Shown here: piece by piece, positions 1 through 7,769 of the stretch
Layout: each line of letters opens with the position of its first letter
Numbering within the stretch: position 1 is the stretch's first letter
DNA from: Hyphomonadaceae bacterium UBA1933
GTDB lineage: Bacteria > Pseudomonadota > Alphaproteobacteria > Caulobacterales > Aquidulcibacteraceae
DNA: 64,000 bases
Assembly: GCA_002337085.1 (NCBI GenBank)
Contig: DDFH01000007.1
Location: 310,001-374,000 of the forward strand
Reading direction: 5' to 3'
Made by a program: the position numbers and the translations under genes
The notes under the pieces: model-generated
What the model saw: only the letters and a program-made list of their open reading frames with translations
Databases searched by the model: none
What the model was told of the DNA's origin: nothing

Positions 1-326
1 TAGGATAATATTATTACATATGGAAGAATATCAAATTCAGATCCTGCACTTACGTTTTTTTCATCGCAATATTCTTTTACCTTATCACGAAAATCAAATG
101 CGAAATATGGAAAGGCAACTGTACGCCAAAACGGCGAAATATCGCTTCGAGTAGCAATTTTATAGGCTTCCCAATTTTTATAATACCAAACCAAAGCATA
201 AAAACCTAATGAGACAATTGTTAAAATCCAAAATTTAGTTGAAGATACAACATAAAACTTGGCTTCTTCCTTTATTTCATAAGGCGCCTCTTCATTTGGC
301 GATTTTCCAATTTCTTCATTTTCCAT
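1..326 (-). CDS. partial DUF4234-like small membrane protein
   Basis: The reading frame is open from an ATG at 326 to the window edge, giving the first 108 residues without a stop. It begins with an acidic, polar stretch of about 25 residues. A hydrophobic segment follows (about residues 33-47) that runs into YYKNW, and then SPFWRTVAFPYF. The pattern of a hydrophobic helix followed by W-Y-K-N-W and 'PFWR' resembles small bacterial membrane proteins of the DUF4234 type, whose function is unknown. This family call is from memory of the motif and is tentative. The C-terminus lies outside the window. It is divergent from the methyltransferase gene starting at 502. Confidence 0.6.
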   Translation of the reverse strand, partial: MENEEIGKSPNEEAPYEIKEEAKFYVVSSTKFWILTIVSLGFYALVWYYKNWEAYKIATRSDISPFWRTVAFPYFAFDFRDKVKEYCDEKNVSAGSEFDILPYVIILS

Positions 327-501
327 ATTTTATCGCCCCCAAAACTTTAAAACATCAATACGCATAAGACCACTTATAATCAGTAAAAGAGACCACTATA
401 CACAATAATAGTCAAGGTTGTATTTTGTATCTAACTGAGATTAGAATTGTTTAAAATTAATGCGGGTTGCAATTATTGTTTTTAAAGAATAAATCACCAA
501 A

Positions 502-1488
502 ATGATTTCAGAAAAACCCCTTCCCTCCAATGCTGATCGTGCAGCATTGCCACCACCACCCCCTGCCCCTGCGATTGCGCTTATAAAGCCGCAAATGGGT
601 GAAAATATTGGTGCGGCGGCGCGGGCAATGGCGAATTTTGGCCTTAGTGAGTTGATAATTGTCAATCCGCGTGATGGCTGGCCCAATGAAAAAGCCACCG
701 CAGTATCAGCAGGCGCAACCTGGATTTTGGATGACGCAAAGATTTGCGCAACCACCGCCGATGCGACACAGGAAAAAACCATTATTTTCGCCACCTCTGG
801 CACGCCACGCCAGCTAGACAAGCCGTTAATTGGCCCGTCCGAGGCGGTCACCCTAATTTCACAAGCCATAAAGGACGGCCATAAGCCTGTGGTACTTTTT
901 GGAAATGAGCGTCTGGGTCTTGATCAAATTGATTTAATTACCGCCGATTATATTGTTACTTATCCCACTGATTTTAAATTCCCAAGCCTTAATTTGGCGC
1001 AATCGGTTGCGGTGTTTTCATATCTTTGGGCGGTGCGCGATGGTGATAAAATGCCAGACGGTTGGCACATTCCCAACCATGAAGCCGCCCCGCGCAAATA
1101 TTTTGAAAATCTATTCGATTTTTTGATTGCAGAACTTGATGAAATTGGTTTCTTTTGGCCTGCTGATAGGCGTGAAAATATGGTTGAAACCCTAAAAAAC
1201 TCTTTGGTTCGCGCACAATTTTCGGAAAGTGAAATTAATTTATTTCGCGGTGCATTGCGCGTAATTGCCGAGGGGCCAAGAAGACGTTTTGAAGAATTAC
1301 GGCGCGATGAATTAAAAAATAAAATCCGCAATAATTTTAACGAAGCAAAACAAAACGGCAGCCTGTTTTATAAAAATAAACTGCCGGAGAATGCAATAAT
1401 CAAAGAAATTATTATCGAGGGTAAAAGGGCAATTATAATTTATTCATGCCCTGATAAAATTGAATATATTTCAATTGAAACCGCTTGA
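502..1488 (+). CDS. trmJ: TrmJ-like tRNA (cytidine/uridine-2'-O-)methyltransferase, SPOUT family
   Basis: SpoU/TrmH-class methyltransferase that would 2'-O-methylate a tRNA ribose (position 32 in the TrmJ family) with S-adenosylmethionine. The three SPOUT motifs are visible: NIGAAARAMANFG (residues 35-47), LFGNERLGL (132-140) and PSLNLAQSV (161-169). Together they form the trefoil-knot cofactor and RNA site. A proline-rich N-terminal stretch precedes the domain. Beyond about residue 270 there is a lysine- and isoleucine-rich extension of some 55 residues that is not part of the usual core. The start is the first ATG, and its ribosome-binding site is weak. It is a single gene, convergent with the acyltransferase gene ending at 1500. 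TrmJ is the best match; other SpoU members are possible. Confidence 0.85.
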   Translation: MISEKPLPSNADRAALPPPPPAPAIALIKPQMGENIGAAARAMANFGLSELIIVNPRDGWPNEKATAVSAGATWILDDAKICATTADATQEKTIIFATSGTPRQLDKPLIGPSEAVTLISQAIKDGHKPVVLFGNERLGLDQIDLITADYIVTYPTDFKFPSLNLAQSVAVFSYLWAVRDGDKMPDGWHIPNHEAAPRKYFENLFDFLIAELDEIGFFWPADRRENMVETLKNSLVRAQFSESEINLFRGALRVIAEGPRRRFEELRRDELKNKIRNNFNEAKQNGSLFYKNKLPENAIIKEIIIEGKRAIIIYSCPDKIEYISIETA

Positions 1489-1499
1489 ATTAATGCAAA

Positions 1500-2615
1500 T
1501 TAGGCCACATTTTCAACCGGCTTTAAAGGCTTTTTTCCCTTTTTTATCCAAGAAGGTGTGTGTTTACGCATAAAGTTACGAATTGGTTTTTCATATAATT
1601 CGTGGGCAGAGATTGCGGCAACCAAGCTAAGTGTAATGCCGGCAAAGAAACAAACATAATGATGTGCTTCATGGAATGCAGTGGCAAATTTTGCAATGCC
1701 TTTACAAGTCAGAATATCCACCGGCAAGTGAACCATATACATGGCAAAGCTTATTTCGCCCAAATAGACCCAAACCTTATTAGAACAAATGCCGCCTTTT
1801 TCATATTTTGAAGTTTCGGCAAAAAAGAATACAATTGCTGCAAGCATGAACCAAATCATCACTGGTGATTTAAAGATAGCCATTGCCACAAAAAGCATCA
1901 AGAATGACGCAAATACCCCAGCATAGGCAGCCTTTTGACCAAGGCGAATATCACGGCCAATAAACCACAACATAACCCCCGCCATGAATGCAGGGATAAT
2001 GCGCAAAATACCGCCTTCCCAAGTCATATTGGTAAGTTCAAGCTTACCAATTAATGCGGTAAGAATATATATTGCCAAAAACAATGCTGATACGGCAATC
2101 AAGCCACCAATTTTTGAATTTTTGAATTTTGATGCCAAATAAAATGAAATTGGAAAAGTTAAATAAGCAAACCATTCCGCAGAAATTGACCATGATGGAA
2201 AATTCCAACCATCTGAATTAACAAAGCCCCATGCCTGTAATAATGCGATGTGAAATGGAATTTGTTTTACATCAAATGCTGATGCATCATGTGAAAAGCC
2301 AAGCTTCGTGCCAATAATCCAAATGCCAATCATCACTATAAGCATAATGATATGCAATGGATAAATACGGGCAAGGCGCGCCCAAATGAACCCCTTGTGG
2401 TTATAATTCCCCGCCTCTACCTGTGGCCCATACACATGCGCAAGAACGAAACCAGATAGGATAAAGAATAAATCCACACCCATATAGCCAAAGGCAACAA
2501 CATCAGGGGCAGCACCTTCTAACCCTAATCGCTTCCAGAAAAAATAAACCAATAACCACGAGGCCGCAATAAAACGCAGCCCAGTAAGTGGTTTTATGTC
2601 ATTTGGGTATTCCAT
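1500..2615 (-). CDS. acyltransferase 3 family membrane protein
   Basis: Multi-pass inner-membrane O-acyltransferase (Acyltransferase_3, 371 aa), which typically moves acetyl or other acyl groups onto extracytoplasmic sugars or glycans. The N-terminus (IKPLTGLRFIAASW), the GVDLFFILSGFVL block and ARLARIYPLH with its conserved Arg-Tyr-Pro are the family's hallmark. About ten hydrophobic helices follow. The frame is open to 2711, but the ATG at 2615 is preferred because a GGGAG ribosome-binding site lies just upstream and the family motif begins immediately after it. The substrate cannot be told from the sequence, and no polysaccharide genes lie nearby. The C-terminal tail is basic and probably cytoplasmic. 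Confidence 0.88.
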   Translation of the reverse strand: MEYPNDIKPLTGLRFIAASWLLVYFFWKRLGLEGAAPDVVAFGYMGVDLFFILSGFVLAHVYGPQVEAGNYNHKGFIWARLARIYPLHIIMLIVMIGIWIIGTKLGFSHDASAFDVKQIPFHIALLQAWGFVNSDGWNFPSWSISAEWFAYLTFPISFYLASKFKNSKIGGLIAVSALFLAIYILTALIGKLELTNMTWEGGILRIIPAFMAGVMLWFIGRDIRLGQKAAYAGVFASFLMLFVAMAIFKSPVMIWFMLAAIVFFFAETSKYEKGGICSNKVWVYLGEISFAMYMVHLPVDILTCKGIAKFATAFHEAHHYVCFFAGITLSLVAAISAHELYEKPIRNFMRKHTPSWIKKGKKPLKPVENVA

Positions 2616-2744
2616 TTTATTATATCTCCCGCCCCAAAATGGCGCAATTTGATTACTCTCATTTAATTTGAGTTTCAATCGCAATAAGGATGCCACATTT
2701 CCCTTTAGCAACAGGGGTTATTAATATTATCTAATTTAATTTAT

Positions 2745-3386
2745 TCAAGGGATATTGATAATCTTATGTGTCTGCAAGCTTAAAGACCATTTTGGGTTGG
2801 TTTGACAAAAAACCACACATTTAATCAAATTCTCTTCATAATTTTCGTTATCCATAGGCTGAATAAAGAAATTTTGGAAGTCTAACCCTTCAAATTGTTT
2901 TGGATCAAATCCTTCTTGCGGATAAACAAATTTAAGTTCGCTGCCAGAAGTTTGTAGGATTGGTGCGCCCTTTTTGGGGCTAATACAAATCCAATCAATG
3001 CCATTAGGTGCTTTGATTGTGCCATTGGATTCAATCGCAATTGTAAAACCTTTTTTATGGAGCGCATCGATGAAAGGGGTATCAATTTGCAACAAAGGCT
3101 CACCCCCCGTGCAAACGATATATTTTCGGTCAGAATTGTCCGTATGGTCATGCCATATTTTATCAACAAGATTGGCAACCAAATCAGCGGTTTCATATTT
3201 GCCGCCATTTTCGCCATCGGTTCCCACAAAATCAGTATCGCAGAATTGACAGATTGCTTTGTATCTATCTTCTTCGCGCCCTGTCCAAAGATTACATCCG
3301 GCAAAACGCAAAAAGATTGCGGCGCGCCCTGAATGCGCCCCTTCACCTTGTAGGGTAAAAAAGATTTCTTTAATGGAATATGTCAT
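2745..3386 (-). CDS. queE: 7-carboxy-7-deazaguanine synthase QueE
   Basis: Radical-SAM enzyme of the queuosine/7-deazaguanine pathway. It contracts 6-carboxytetrahydropterin to 7-carboxy-7-deazaguanine (CDG). The start MTYSIKEIFFTLQGEG is typical. The iron-sulfur cysteines are C31, C46 and C49, with the long 14-residue gap between the first two that marks the proteobacterial QueE variant. TGGEPLL (93-99) is the SAM-binding motif, and SPKKG is also present. The ATG at 3386 is preferred over the upstream one at 3419 because the family N-terminus begins there. queC lies next in the same direction, so the pair supplies consecutive steps to preQ0. Length (213 aa) is normal. Confidence 0.93.
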   Translation of the reverse strand: MTYSIKEIFFTLQGEGAHSGRAAIFLRFAGCNLWTGREEDRYKAICQFCDTDFVGTDGENGGKYETADLVANLVDKIWHDHTDNSDRKYIVCTGGEPLLQIDTPFIDALHKKGFTIAIESNGTIKAPNGIDWICISPKKGAPILQTSGSELKFVYPQEGFDPKQFEGLDFQNFFIQPMDNENYEENLIKCVVFCQTNPKWSLSLQTHKIINIP

Positions 3387-3393
3387 GGCGAAA

Positions 3394-3438
3394 TCAGCCC
3401 CGCCACTCTTCATATCCATCCGCGCGCAGCTCGCACGC
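3394..3438 (-). repeat. second copy of the queC 3' end (tail remnant)
   Basis: On the minus strand these 45 bases read ACELRADGYEEWRG followed by TGA, closely matching the end of QueC (ACELRANGYSEWKS, stop) at 3546-3590. Both tails are 15 codons long including the stop. The first 18 bases are identical and 36 of 45 match overall. The copy lies 152 bp downstream of the true queC end and just upstream of the queE start. It has no start of its own and is read as a remnant, not a gene. The spacer between the copies (3439-3545) contains a stretch much more GC-rich than its surroundings. Confidence 0.8.
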
Positions 3439-3514
3439 CCGAATATTTTTATCGCTCACGGCAATTATTTTTGCTATGCAAAAAGCCTGCGCGGACGCGG
3501 CGGGCGACCGCCGG

Positions 3515-3531
3515 CGACCCTTGGTCGCAGG
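3515..3531. repeat. GC-rich hairpin in the spacer between the two queC tails
   Basis: GCGACC and GGTCGC form a 6-bp stem around a CTT loop, inside a GC-rich block (about 3488-3537) that stands out from the AT-rich surroundings. There is no T-run beside it, so it is unlikely to be an intrinsic terminator. It belongs to the insert separating the duplicated queC tails. Confidence 0.5.
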
Positions 3532-3545
3532 TCGTTCCATTGTTA

Positions 3546-4247
3546 TTAGCTCTTCCATTCGGAATATCCATTCGCGCGCAGCTCGCACGCTGGGCATGTA
3601 CCACAACCATAACCCCAATCATGTCTATGGGTACGATCGCCAAGATAGCATGTATGCGTATGCTCAATAACCAAATCAACAAATTGCTGCCCGCCAAGGT
3701 CAAATGCCATTTTCCAGGTTTCAGCCTTATTAATATGCATCAATGGCGTATGGATAAGGTAATTTTGCTCAAGGCCAAGCGACAAGGTTCTTGCCGATGA
3801 ATCAATTGTATGGCGGCGACAATCTGGATAGCCCGAAAAATCGGTCTCACACATACCGCCAACCAAATCATAAATCGCACGGCGATAACTAAGCGCGCCC
3901 GCAAGGTCGATAAAAAGCAGGTTTCTTGCCGGAACAAAACTGGTCGGCAAACCATTCTCGCCATAGGTTATTTCGGCTTCTTTTGTTAATGCACAATCAG
4001 AAATTTGCCCCAATACAGGAATATCGAGAACAAAATCCTCACCCAAAATATCATTCCAATGTGGGTATAATTTGCGCATCTCGGCAAGAACAATTTTGCG
4101 CTGCTTCAATTCCACCGAATGTCTTTGACCATAATCAAAGCCAATAGTTTCCACGGATTCAAAATTTTCAAGCGCCCATGCAAGGCAGGTCGCGCTATCT
4201 TGCCCGCCCGAAAACATTACTAAGGCTTTTCTATCTTTTTTATCCAT
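3546..4247 (-). CDS. queC: 7-cyano-7-deazaguanine synthase QueC
   Basis: ATP-dependent enzyme that converts CDG to 7-cyano-7-deazaguanine (preQ0), the step after QueE. The PP-loop SGGQDS sits at residues 13-18. Zinc-binding cysteines are visible near the end at C200, C215, C218 and C221. The family's GYPDCR motif is present as well. Length (233 aa) is normal and the ATG is the first codon of the conserved region. It lies upstream of queE in the same direction, with a 159-bp gap that holds a second copy of its own 3' end. That arrangement suggests a rearrangement or insertion at the stop codon, although the annotated reading frame is intact. Confidence 0.94.
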   Translation of the reverse strand: MDKKDRKALVMFSGGQDSATCLAWALENFESVETIGFDYGQRHSVELKQRKIVLAEMRKLYPHWNDILGEDFVLDIPVLGQISDCALTKEAEITYGENGLPTSFVPARNLLFIDLAGALSYRRAIYDLVGGMCETDFSGYPDCRRHTIDSSARTLSLGLEQNYLIHTPLMHINKAETWKMAFDLGGQQFVDLVIEHTHTCYLGDRTHRHDWGYGCGTCPACELRANGYSEWKS

Positions 4248-4431
4248 GACGCATCTATTTAGCTAATTTTAAAATCGGCAATTAGCATTAATCAATCGCA
4301 ATTAAAAGACTATTGCCCCCATCTGCCGCAGATGGAGGTGAAACTGACTAGATATTTATTAAATTGTGAAAATTTTAGCCTTCGCCCTTTTGGCTTCTGC
4401 TGGCAAAGCCTTATGCCTAGTCCGAGCCGAA

Positions 4432-4453
4432 GCCCACATAAATTTTTGTGGGC
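4432..4453 (-). terminator. hairpin downstream of tRNA-Met, possible terminator or processing signal
   Basis: GCCCACA and TGTGGGC form a perfect 7-bp stem with an 8-base loop, 6 bases beyond the tRNA 3' end on the minus strand. No clear T-run follows, so it may act in 3' processing rather than termination. Confidence 0.35.
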
Positions 4454-4459
4454 GAAGAT

Positions 4460-4536
4460 TGGTGGCGGGGGAGAGACTTGAACTCTCGACCTCACGATTA
4501 TGAGTCGTGCGCTCTAACCAGCTGAGCTACCCAGCC
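4460..4536 (-). tRNA. tRNA-Met (anticodon CAU), CCA encoded
   Basis: A 77-base tRNA on the minus strand. The D arm is GCTC/GAGC, the anticodon stem CACGA/TCGTG with loop CTCATAA (anticodon CAU), and the T arm GAGAG-TTCAAGT-CTCTC. CCA is genomically encoded. The acceptor arms GGCTGGG and CCCCGCC pair except at position 4, where U faces C69. The lack of the initiator-type C1 mismatch, and the GGCT start, favour elongator Met. A CAU tRNA modified by TilS to read AUA (Ile2) is the alternative and cannot be excluded by sequence alone. Confidence 0.92.
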
Positions 4537-4833
4537 ACGTTGGTTTCGAGCCGTGGGCTTTATTACAGCTTTTATTTTGTGGCAAGTAACAAATCACATT
4601 TATGCTGCAAATGATTTTTTTTGCTGACATAGCCATAATAACAATTATAAATTTAAACATTCCCCATTAAAACCACCTTACTTTGGTCTAGTTTTATTGT
4701 TTTGCGTCCTCAAATATAAACAAATACTTGCCCTATATATGTAATTATGCAAAAATAATTGAAATTTTTAACTAATTTCTCTGGACTTTATCGAATATTA
4801 TACCTATTGGGATTTTTATTAGGGGGTATATTA
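4537..4833. promoter_or_regulatory. AT-rich gap with promoters of the tRNA and the Lrp gene
   Basis: These 297 bases contain no supportable gene. They must hold the divergent promoters for tRNA-Met (leftward) and the Lrp/AsnC gene (rightward). The region is strongly AT-rich and I could not pick out one convincing -35/-10 pair. A good ribosome-binding site (AGGGGG, 4821-4826) precedes the Lrp ATG. Confidence 0.45.
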
Positions 4834-5319
4834 ATGGAATTAGATGCAATTGATTTCCGCATTTTGGAGCTGATCCAAGACGACGCGGCGCTGTCTGTGG
4901 CTGAAATTGCCGACAGAATTGGCCTGTCTTCATCACCATGCTGGAGACGAATCAAAAGACTTGAAGAAATCGGCGTAATTCAAAAACGTGTCACTTTGCT
5001 TAACCGTGAAGAATTAGGGCTTGATTTTGAGGTTATGGCCTCGGTTAAACTTGCATTGCCTACCCGCGAGAATTTAGAAAAATTTGAAGAAGAAATCGCC
5101 GGCTGGCCAGAGGTTGTTGATTGTGCAACTGTCACTGGTGCGGTTGATTATATGATGCGCATCGTCACTTCTGACATGCATGCATATGACGCATTCTTGC
5201 GCGATAAATTGCTTGGAATTGGCCTCGTATCAGATGTTCAATCCCGCATCGTTATCCGCATTGCAAAACGTACAAGCGCTATCCCTCTTGATAATAGCAA
5301 ATTGAATGTAAAAAAATAA
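4834..5319 (+). CDS. Lrp/AsnC family transcriptional regulator
   Basis: A 161-aa leucine-responsive regulator with an N-terminal winged helix-turn-helix (about 5-60, including LSVAEIADRIGLSSSPCWRRIKRL split over recognition helix and turn) and a C-terminal ligand-binding and oligomerisation domain (about 68-150). The family binds DNA as dimers or octamers and responds to amino acids. The ATG at 4834 is chosen over an upstream in-frame start at 4759 because it has AGGGGG 7 bases before it and the domain begins right there. A paralogue lies at 9688-10179. No linked amino-acid gene indicates its effector. Confidence 0.92.
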   Translation: MELDAIDFRILELIQDDAALSVAEIADRIGLSSSPCWRRIKRLEEIGVIQKRVTLLNREELGLDFEVMASVKLALPTRENLEKFEEEIAGWPEVVDCATVTGAVDYMMRIVTSDMHAYDAFLRDKLLGIGLVSDVQSRIVIRIAKRTSAIPLDNSKLNVKK

Positions 5320-5352
5320 AATAGCGCCACCCAAATTTCATTAGGTGGCGCG
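5309..5352. terminator. bidirectional hairpin terminator between lrp and yjhX-like genes
   Basis: GCGCCACC (5324-5331) pairs with GGTGGCGC (5344-5351) around a 12-base loop. On the minus strand the stem is followed by a T-rich tail (bases 5309-5323), so it should terminate the minus-strand gene well. On the plus strand the tail is weaker. Confidence 0.7.
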
Positions 5353-5356
5353 ATTA

Positions 5357-5614
5357 TTATCTATTATCCAATTGCGCCCTAACAGTCTTTAGACCATCAG
5401 AATTAATCGAATAAGGCTCACCATTTTGGGATTTTATAAGCCCTTTTTGTTTTAATTTTTGAAAAACATACAAAGTGCAATCTGATAAAATAAGGCCTTC
5501 GCGCGTATAACATATTACTTTATTTATGTTTTTTGAATTTTCGCGAAAATGCACAATACACCCGCCTTTTGCAAGCACGTGCAAAGTCCGTTGTTCGGAC
5601 CGTGATATATTCAT
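5357..5614 (-). CDS. YjhX/UPF0386 family protein (putative toxin)
   Basis: An 85-aa protein with the UPF0386/YjhX signatures: SRSEQRTLHVLAKGG at the start, CYTREGLILSDCTLYVF in the middle, and a KAL-like tail ending VRAQLDNR. Members resemble small winged helix-turn-helix proteins. E. coli YjhX has been described as a toxin paired with YjhQ, an acetyltransferase. No acetyltransferase or antitoxin gene lies next to it here, so a toxin role is uncertain and a regulatory role is equally possible. The ATG at 5614 is preferred over the upstream start at 5656 because the family N-terminus is MN-x-SR-x-EQRTLH. A 12-bp inverted repeat flanks the upstream region. Confidence 0.85.
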   Translation of the reverse strand: MNISRSEQRTLHVLAKGGCIVHFRENSKNINKVICYTREGLILSDCTLYVFQKLKQKGLIKSQNGEPYSINSDGLKTVRAQLDNR

Positions 5615-5631
5615 CTTAGGAATTCCGATTA

Positions 5632-5725
5632 AATAACCAAATACTTGCGGGGGCAATCAGCCGCCGCATCACGAAACCACAACAAAAAACCCCATAAATA
5701 AGGGCAATGTGGTTATTTGGTTATT
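5632..5725. promoter_or_regulatory. 12-bp inverted repeat upstream of the YjhX-like gene
   Basis: AATAACCAAATA (5632-5643) and its exact reverse complement TATTTGGTTATT (5714-5725) bracket 70 bases just upstream of the YjhX-like start. It could be an operator pair for self-regulation or a long-range hairpin. No gene is visible in 5615-5871 otherwise. Confidence 0.35.
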
Positions 5726-5871
5726 ACAATCTCAGACATAAAACTCTCAATAAAGATGGTCATGTATAAATCATTATGGTTTAAAATGCAATTCTACTTT
5801 TAAGCGCCCAAATTTGTCGTAGTACAAAGTTACAATAAATATGTGTTATAATGCACCAAAAGGGGTTATAA

Positions 5872-7143
5872 TTGTCAAATATCGCATCACCAGATCTATT
5901 AATAATAATTGCAATATTCACCGCCATCTTTGCGCTTGGTGCATTGATTTTTGGCTATTTGGGATATGAGGCGGCAAACAAAGCCCAAATTAAAATAAAC
6001 TATCGCCTAGAAGTTTTAGAAAACGGTCTGAAACATTTTCTTGGCAATTCATTTGAAGAAATGCGGGCATTACGTGGTGAATTATCAGGGGGCTTTCGTG
6101 ATTTTCGTAACGAAAGCAACCAAAAACTCCAAGGTTTAATTGATAAAAATGATGTAAATTCAAAGGCATTGCTTGAAACCTTAATCACAAGCCTAGAGAA
6201 ATTGCGCGAAGGCAATGAACAAAAACTCGAACAAATGCGCGCAACAGTTGATGAGAAACTTCAAGGCACATTAACCGAACGCCTTGGCGAAGGCTTTAAA
6301 CAGGTTTCAGATCATCTTGAAAAAGTCCATAAAGGTCTTGGCGAGATGCAAAACCTTGCGACAGGTGTGGGTGATTTAAAACGTGTCCTTACCAATGTTA
6401 AATCACGCGGCACCTGGGGCGAGGTTCAGCTTGAAATGCTACTTCAAGACATTCTAACCCCTAATCAATTTGATAAGAATGTCCGCATTAACCCCGCCTC
6501 TACTGAATTGGTGGAATTTGCGGTTAGATTGCCAGGCAAAGAGCAAGATAACCCTGTATTCCTTGCCATTGACGCCAAATTCCCACAAGAAGATTATGAA
6601 CGCCTTGCCAAAGCACAAGATGATGGTGATAGTGATGCCGTTGAAACTCAAAGTGCTAATCTTGAAAAAGTAATCAAAAAACAGGCAAAAGATATTCAGG
6701 ATAAATATATTTTTCCGCCCTATTCCACAGATTTTGCAATTATGTATTTACCGACCGAGGGGCTTTTTGCCGAAATTATACGCCGCCCCGGACTTGTGCA
6801 AGAAGTGCAATCAAAACACCGCGTTGTAATCACTGGCCCAACCACATTGGCGGCATTGCTAAACAGCCTGCAAATGGGCTTTAGAACCTTGGCAATTGAA
6901 AAACGCTCATCCGAAGTTTGGAAGATTTTAGAGGCGGCAAAGCGCGAATTCAATAATTATGGTGGCGTTATGGACAAACTTAGGAAGCAATTAGACACGG
7001 CGCAAAAAACCGTAACCGATGCCGAAGTAAGAACCCGCGCAATCAATCGCACCTTAAAAAATATCGACGTTGAACAAATCCCTTCGTCAGCAAATGTGAT
7101 TTCAATTACCGATTTGATTGATGATGAATCCGAAGCGGAATAA
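5872..7143 (+). CDS. rmuC: DNA recombination protein RmuC
   Basis: RmuC-family protein (423 aa) thought to limit recombination at inverted repeats; the fold is related to restriction-like nucleases. One N-terminal membrane helix (about 9-31) anchors it. A long charged, coiled-coil-like region (about 45-165) precedes the conserved domain, whose motifs include SRGTWGEVQLE, FLAIDAKFP and YLPTEGLFAEI. Translation starts at TTG 5872 with AGGGGT 5-6 bases upstream. No in-frame ATG lies between this TTG and the membrane helix, and nearby ATGs at 5841 and 5851 are out of frame or stop at once. Monocistronic by spacing. Confidence 0.93.
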   Translation: MSNIASPDLLIIIAIFTAIFALGALIFGYLGYEAANKAQIKINYRLEVLENGLKHFLGNSFEEMRALRGELSGGFRDFRNESNQKLQGLIDKNDVNSKALLETLITSLEKLREGNEQKLEQMRATVDEKLQGTLTERLGEGFKQVSDHLEKVHKGLGEMQNLATGVGDLKRVLTNVKSRGTWGEVQLEMLLQDILTPNQFDKNVRINPASTELVEFAVRLPGKEQDNPVFLAIDAKFPQEDYERLAKAQDDGDSDAVETQSANLEKVIKKQAKDIQDKYIFPPYSTDFAIMYLPTEGLFAEIIRRPGLVQEVQSKHRVVITGPTTLAALLNSLQMGFRTLAIEKRSSEVWKILEAAKREFNNYGGVMDKLRKQLDTAQKTVTDAEVRTRAINRTLKNIDVEQIPSSANVISITDLIDDESEAE

Positions 7144-7208
7144 CCAAAAGGCGCATATTTAAAATCTCATTTTCATATGATATGTTTCCATTTATCAAGG
7201 GGGCTATA

Positions 7209-7724
7209 ATGAAACAATTTGCGCTTAGAATTATGTTAATTGGGCTTATATTTGGCTTGTCACCAAACCTTAGCAATGCCCAAAGCCCCAGCTCTTCACC
7301 AGAGGCAAGAACATTATATGAAATGGAACAGGCATTATACGGTTTATCCCAAGCCCGCGATTGGGACGTATATGCCGATAAATTGGTATCAACCTGCACA
7401 TTGGTGAAATCAGCAGAATTATCGGCAAACCGACCGGCATGGTTACAAGATATTGTGGTAAATTATTGCGACTATTCCAATGAATTTAACAAAAAATTCA
7501 AACTAAAGAAAAGCGGTGATAGCCATAAATATTGCAAGCCACTTAAAGCAATGAATGAACAACTAAAAGCCGCCTTCCAAATACATTATCGGGAGTATAG
7601 AGAACGCATTGATTACGCCCAATTACGCGCCGAAAGATCTTTGCAATATAAAAATTATATCAATAGCGATAAGCAAGGTTGGTATGGTTGGAAAACCTAT
7701 AATTTTGATTGTTCGGGGAAATAA
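7209..7724 (+). CDS. hypothetical secreted protein with four cysteines
   Basis: A 171-aa protein with an N-terminal signal peptide (hydrophobic 6-20, likely cleavage after SNAQ) and no family that I recognise. The mature part is helical and basic, with four cysteines (in STCTL, NYCDY, KYCKP and FDCSG contexts) that could form two disulfides in the periplasm. The ATG at 7209 has a strong AAGGGGG-type ribosome-binding site, so the in-frame start at 7182 is not used. It follows rmuC by 65 bases and may be read through from it, though nothing links their functions. It is convergent with recQ. Confidence 0.7.
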   Translation: MKQFALRIMLIGLIFGLSPNLSNAQSPSSSPEARTLYEMEQALYGLSQARDWDVYADKLVSTCTLVKSAELSANRPAWLQDIVVNYCDYSNEFNKKFKLKKSGDSHKYCKPLKAMNEQLKAAFQIHYREYRERIDYAQLRAERSLQYKNYINSDKQGWYGWKTYNFDCSGK

Positions 7725-7741
7725 ATCGCCCATAGCATGTG

Positions 7742-7762
7742 ATGCCGTAACAAGTACGGCAT
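7742..7762. repeat. dispersed hairpin element, single copy
   Basis: ATGCCGTA and TACGGCAT form an 8-bp stem around the 5-base loop ACAAG. Reversed, it is the same element as the hairpin at 16842-16862, differing only by one T-A to C-G base-pair swap. It lies between the convergent 7209-7724 gene and recQ and may serve as their shared terminator. Confidence 0.7.
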
Positions 7763-7769
7763 GGCGGTT

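Noticed and set aside
441..869. 142-codon frame on the minus strand inside trmJ
   Set aside because: Antisense to a well supported methyltransferase; composition is a mirror of proline- and alanine-rich codons.
3394..3618. 74-codon minus-strand frame between queC and queE
   Set aside because: Only its last 14 residues resemble anything (the QueC tail); the rest is unrelated, so it is a tail remnant, not a gene.
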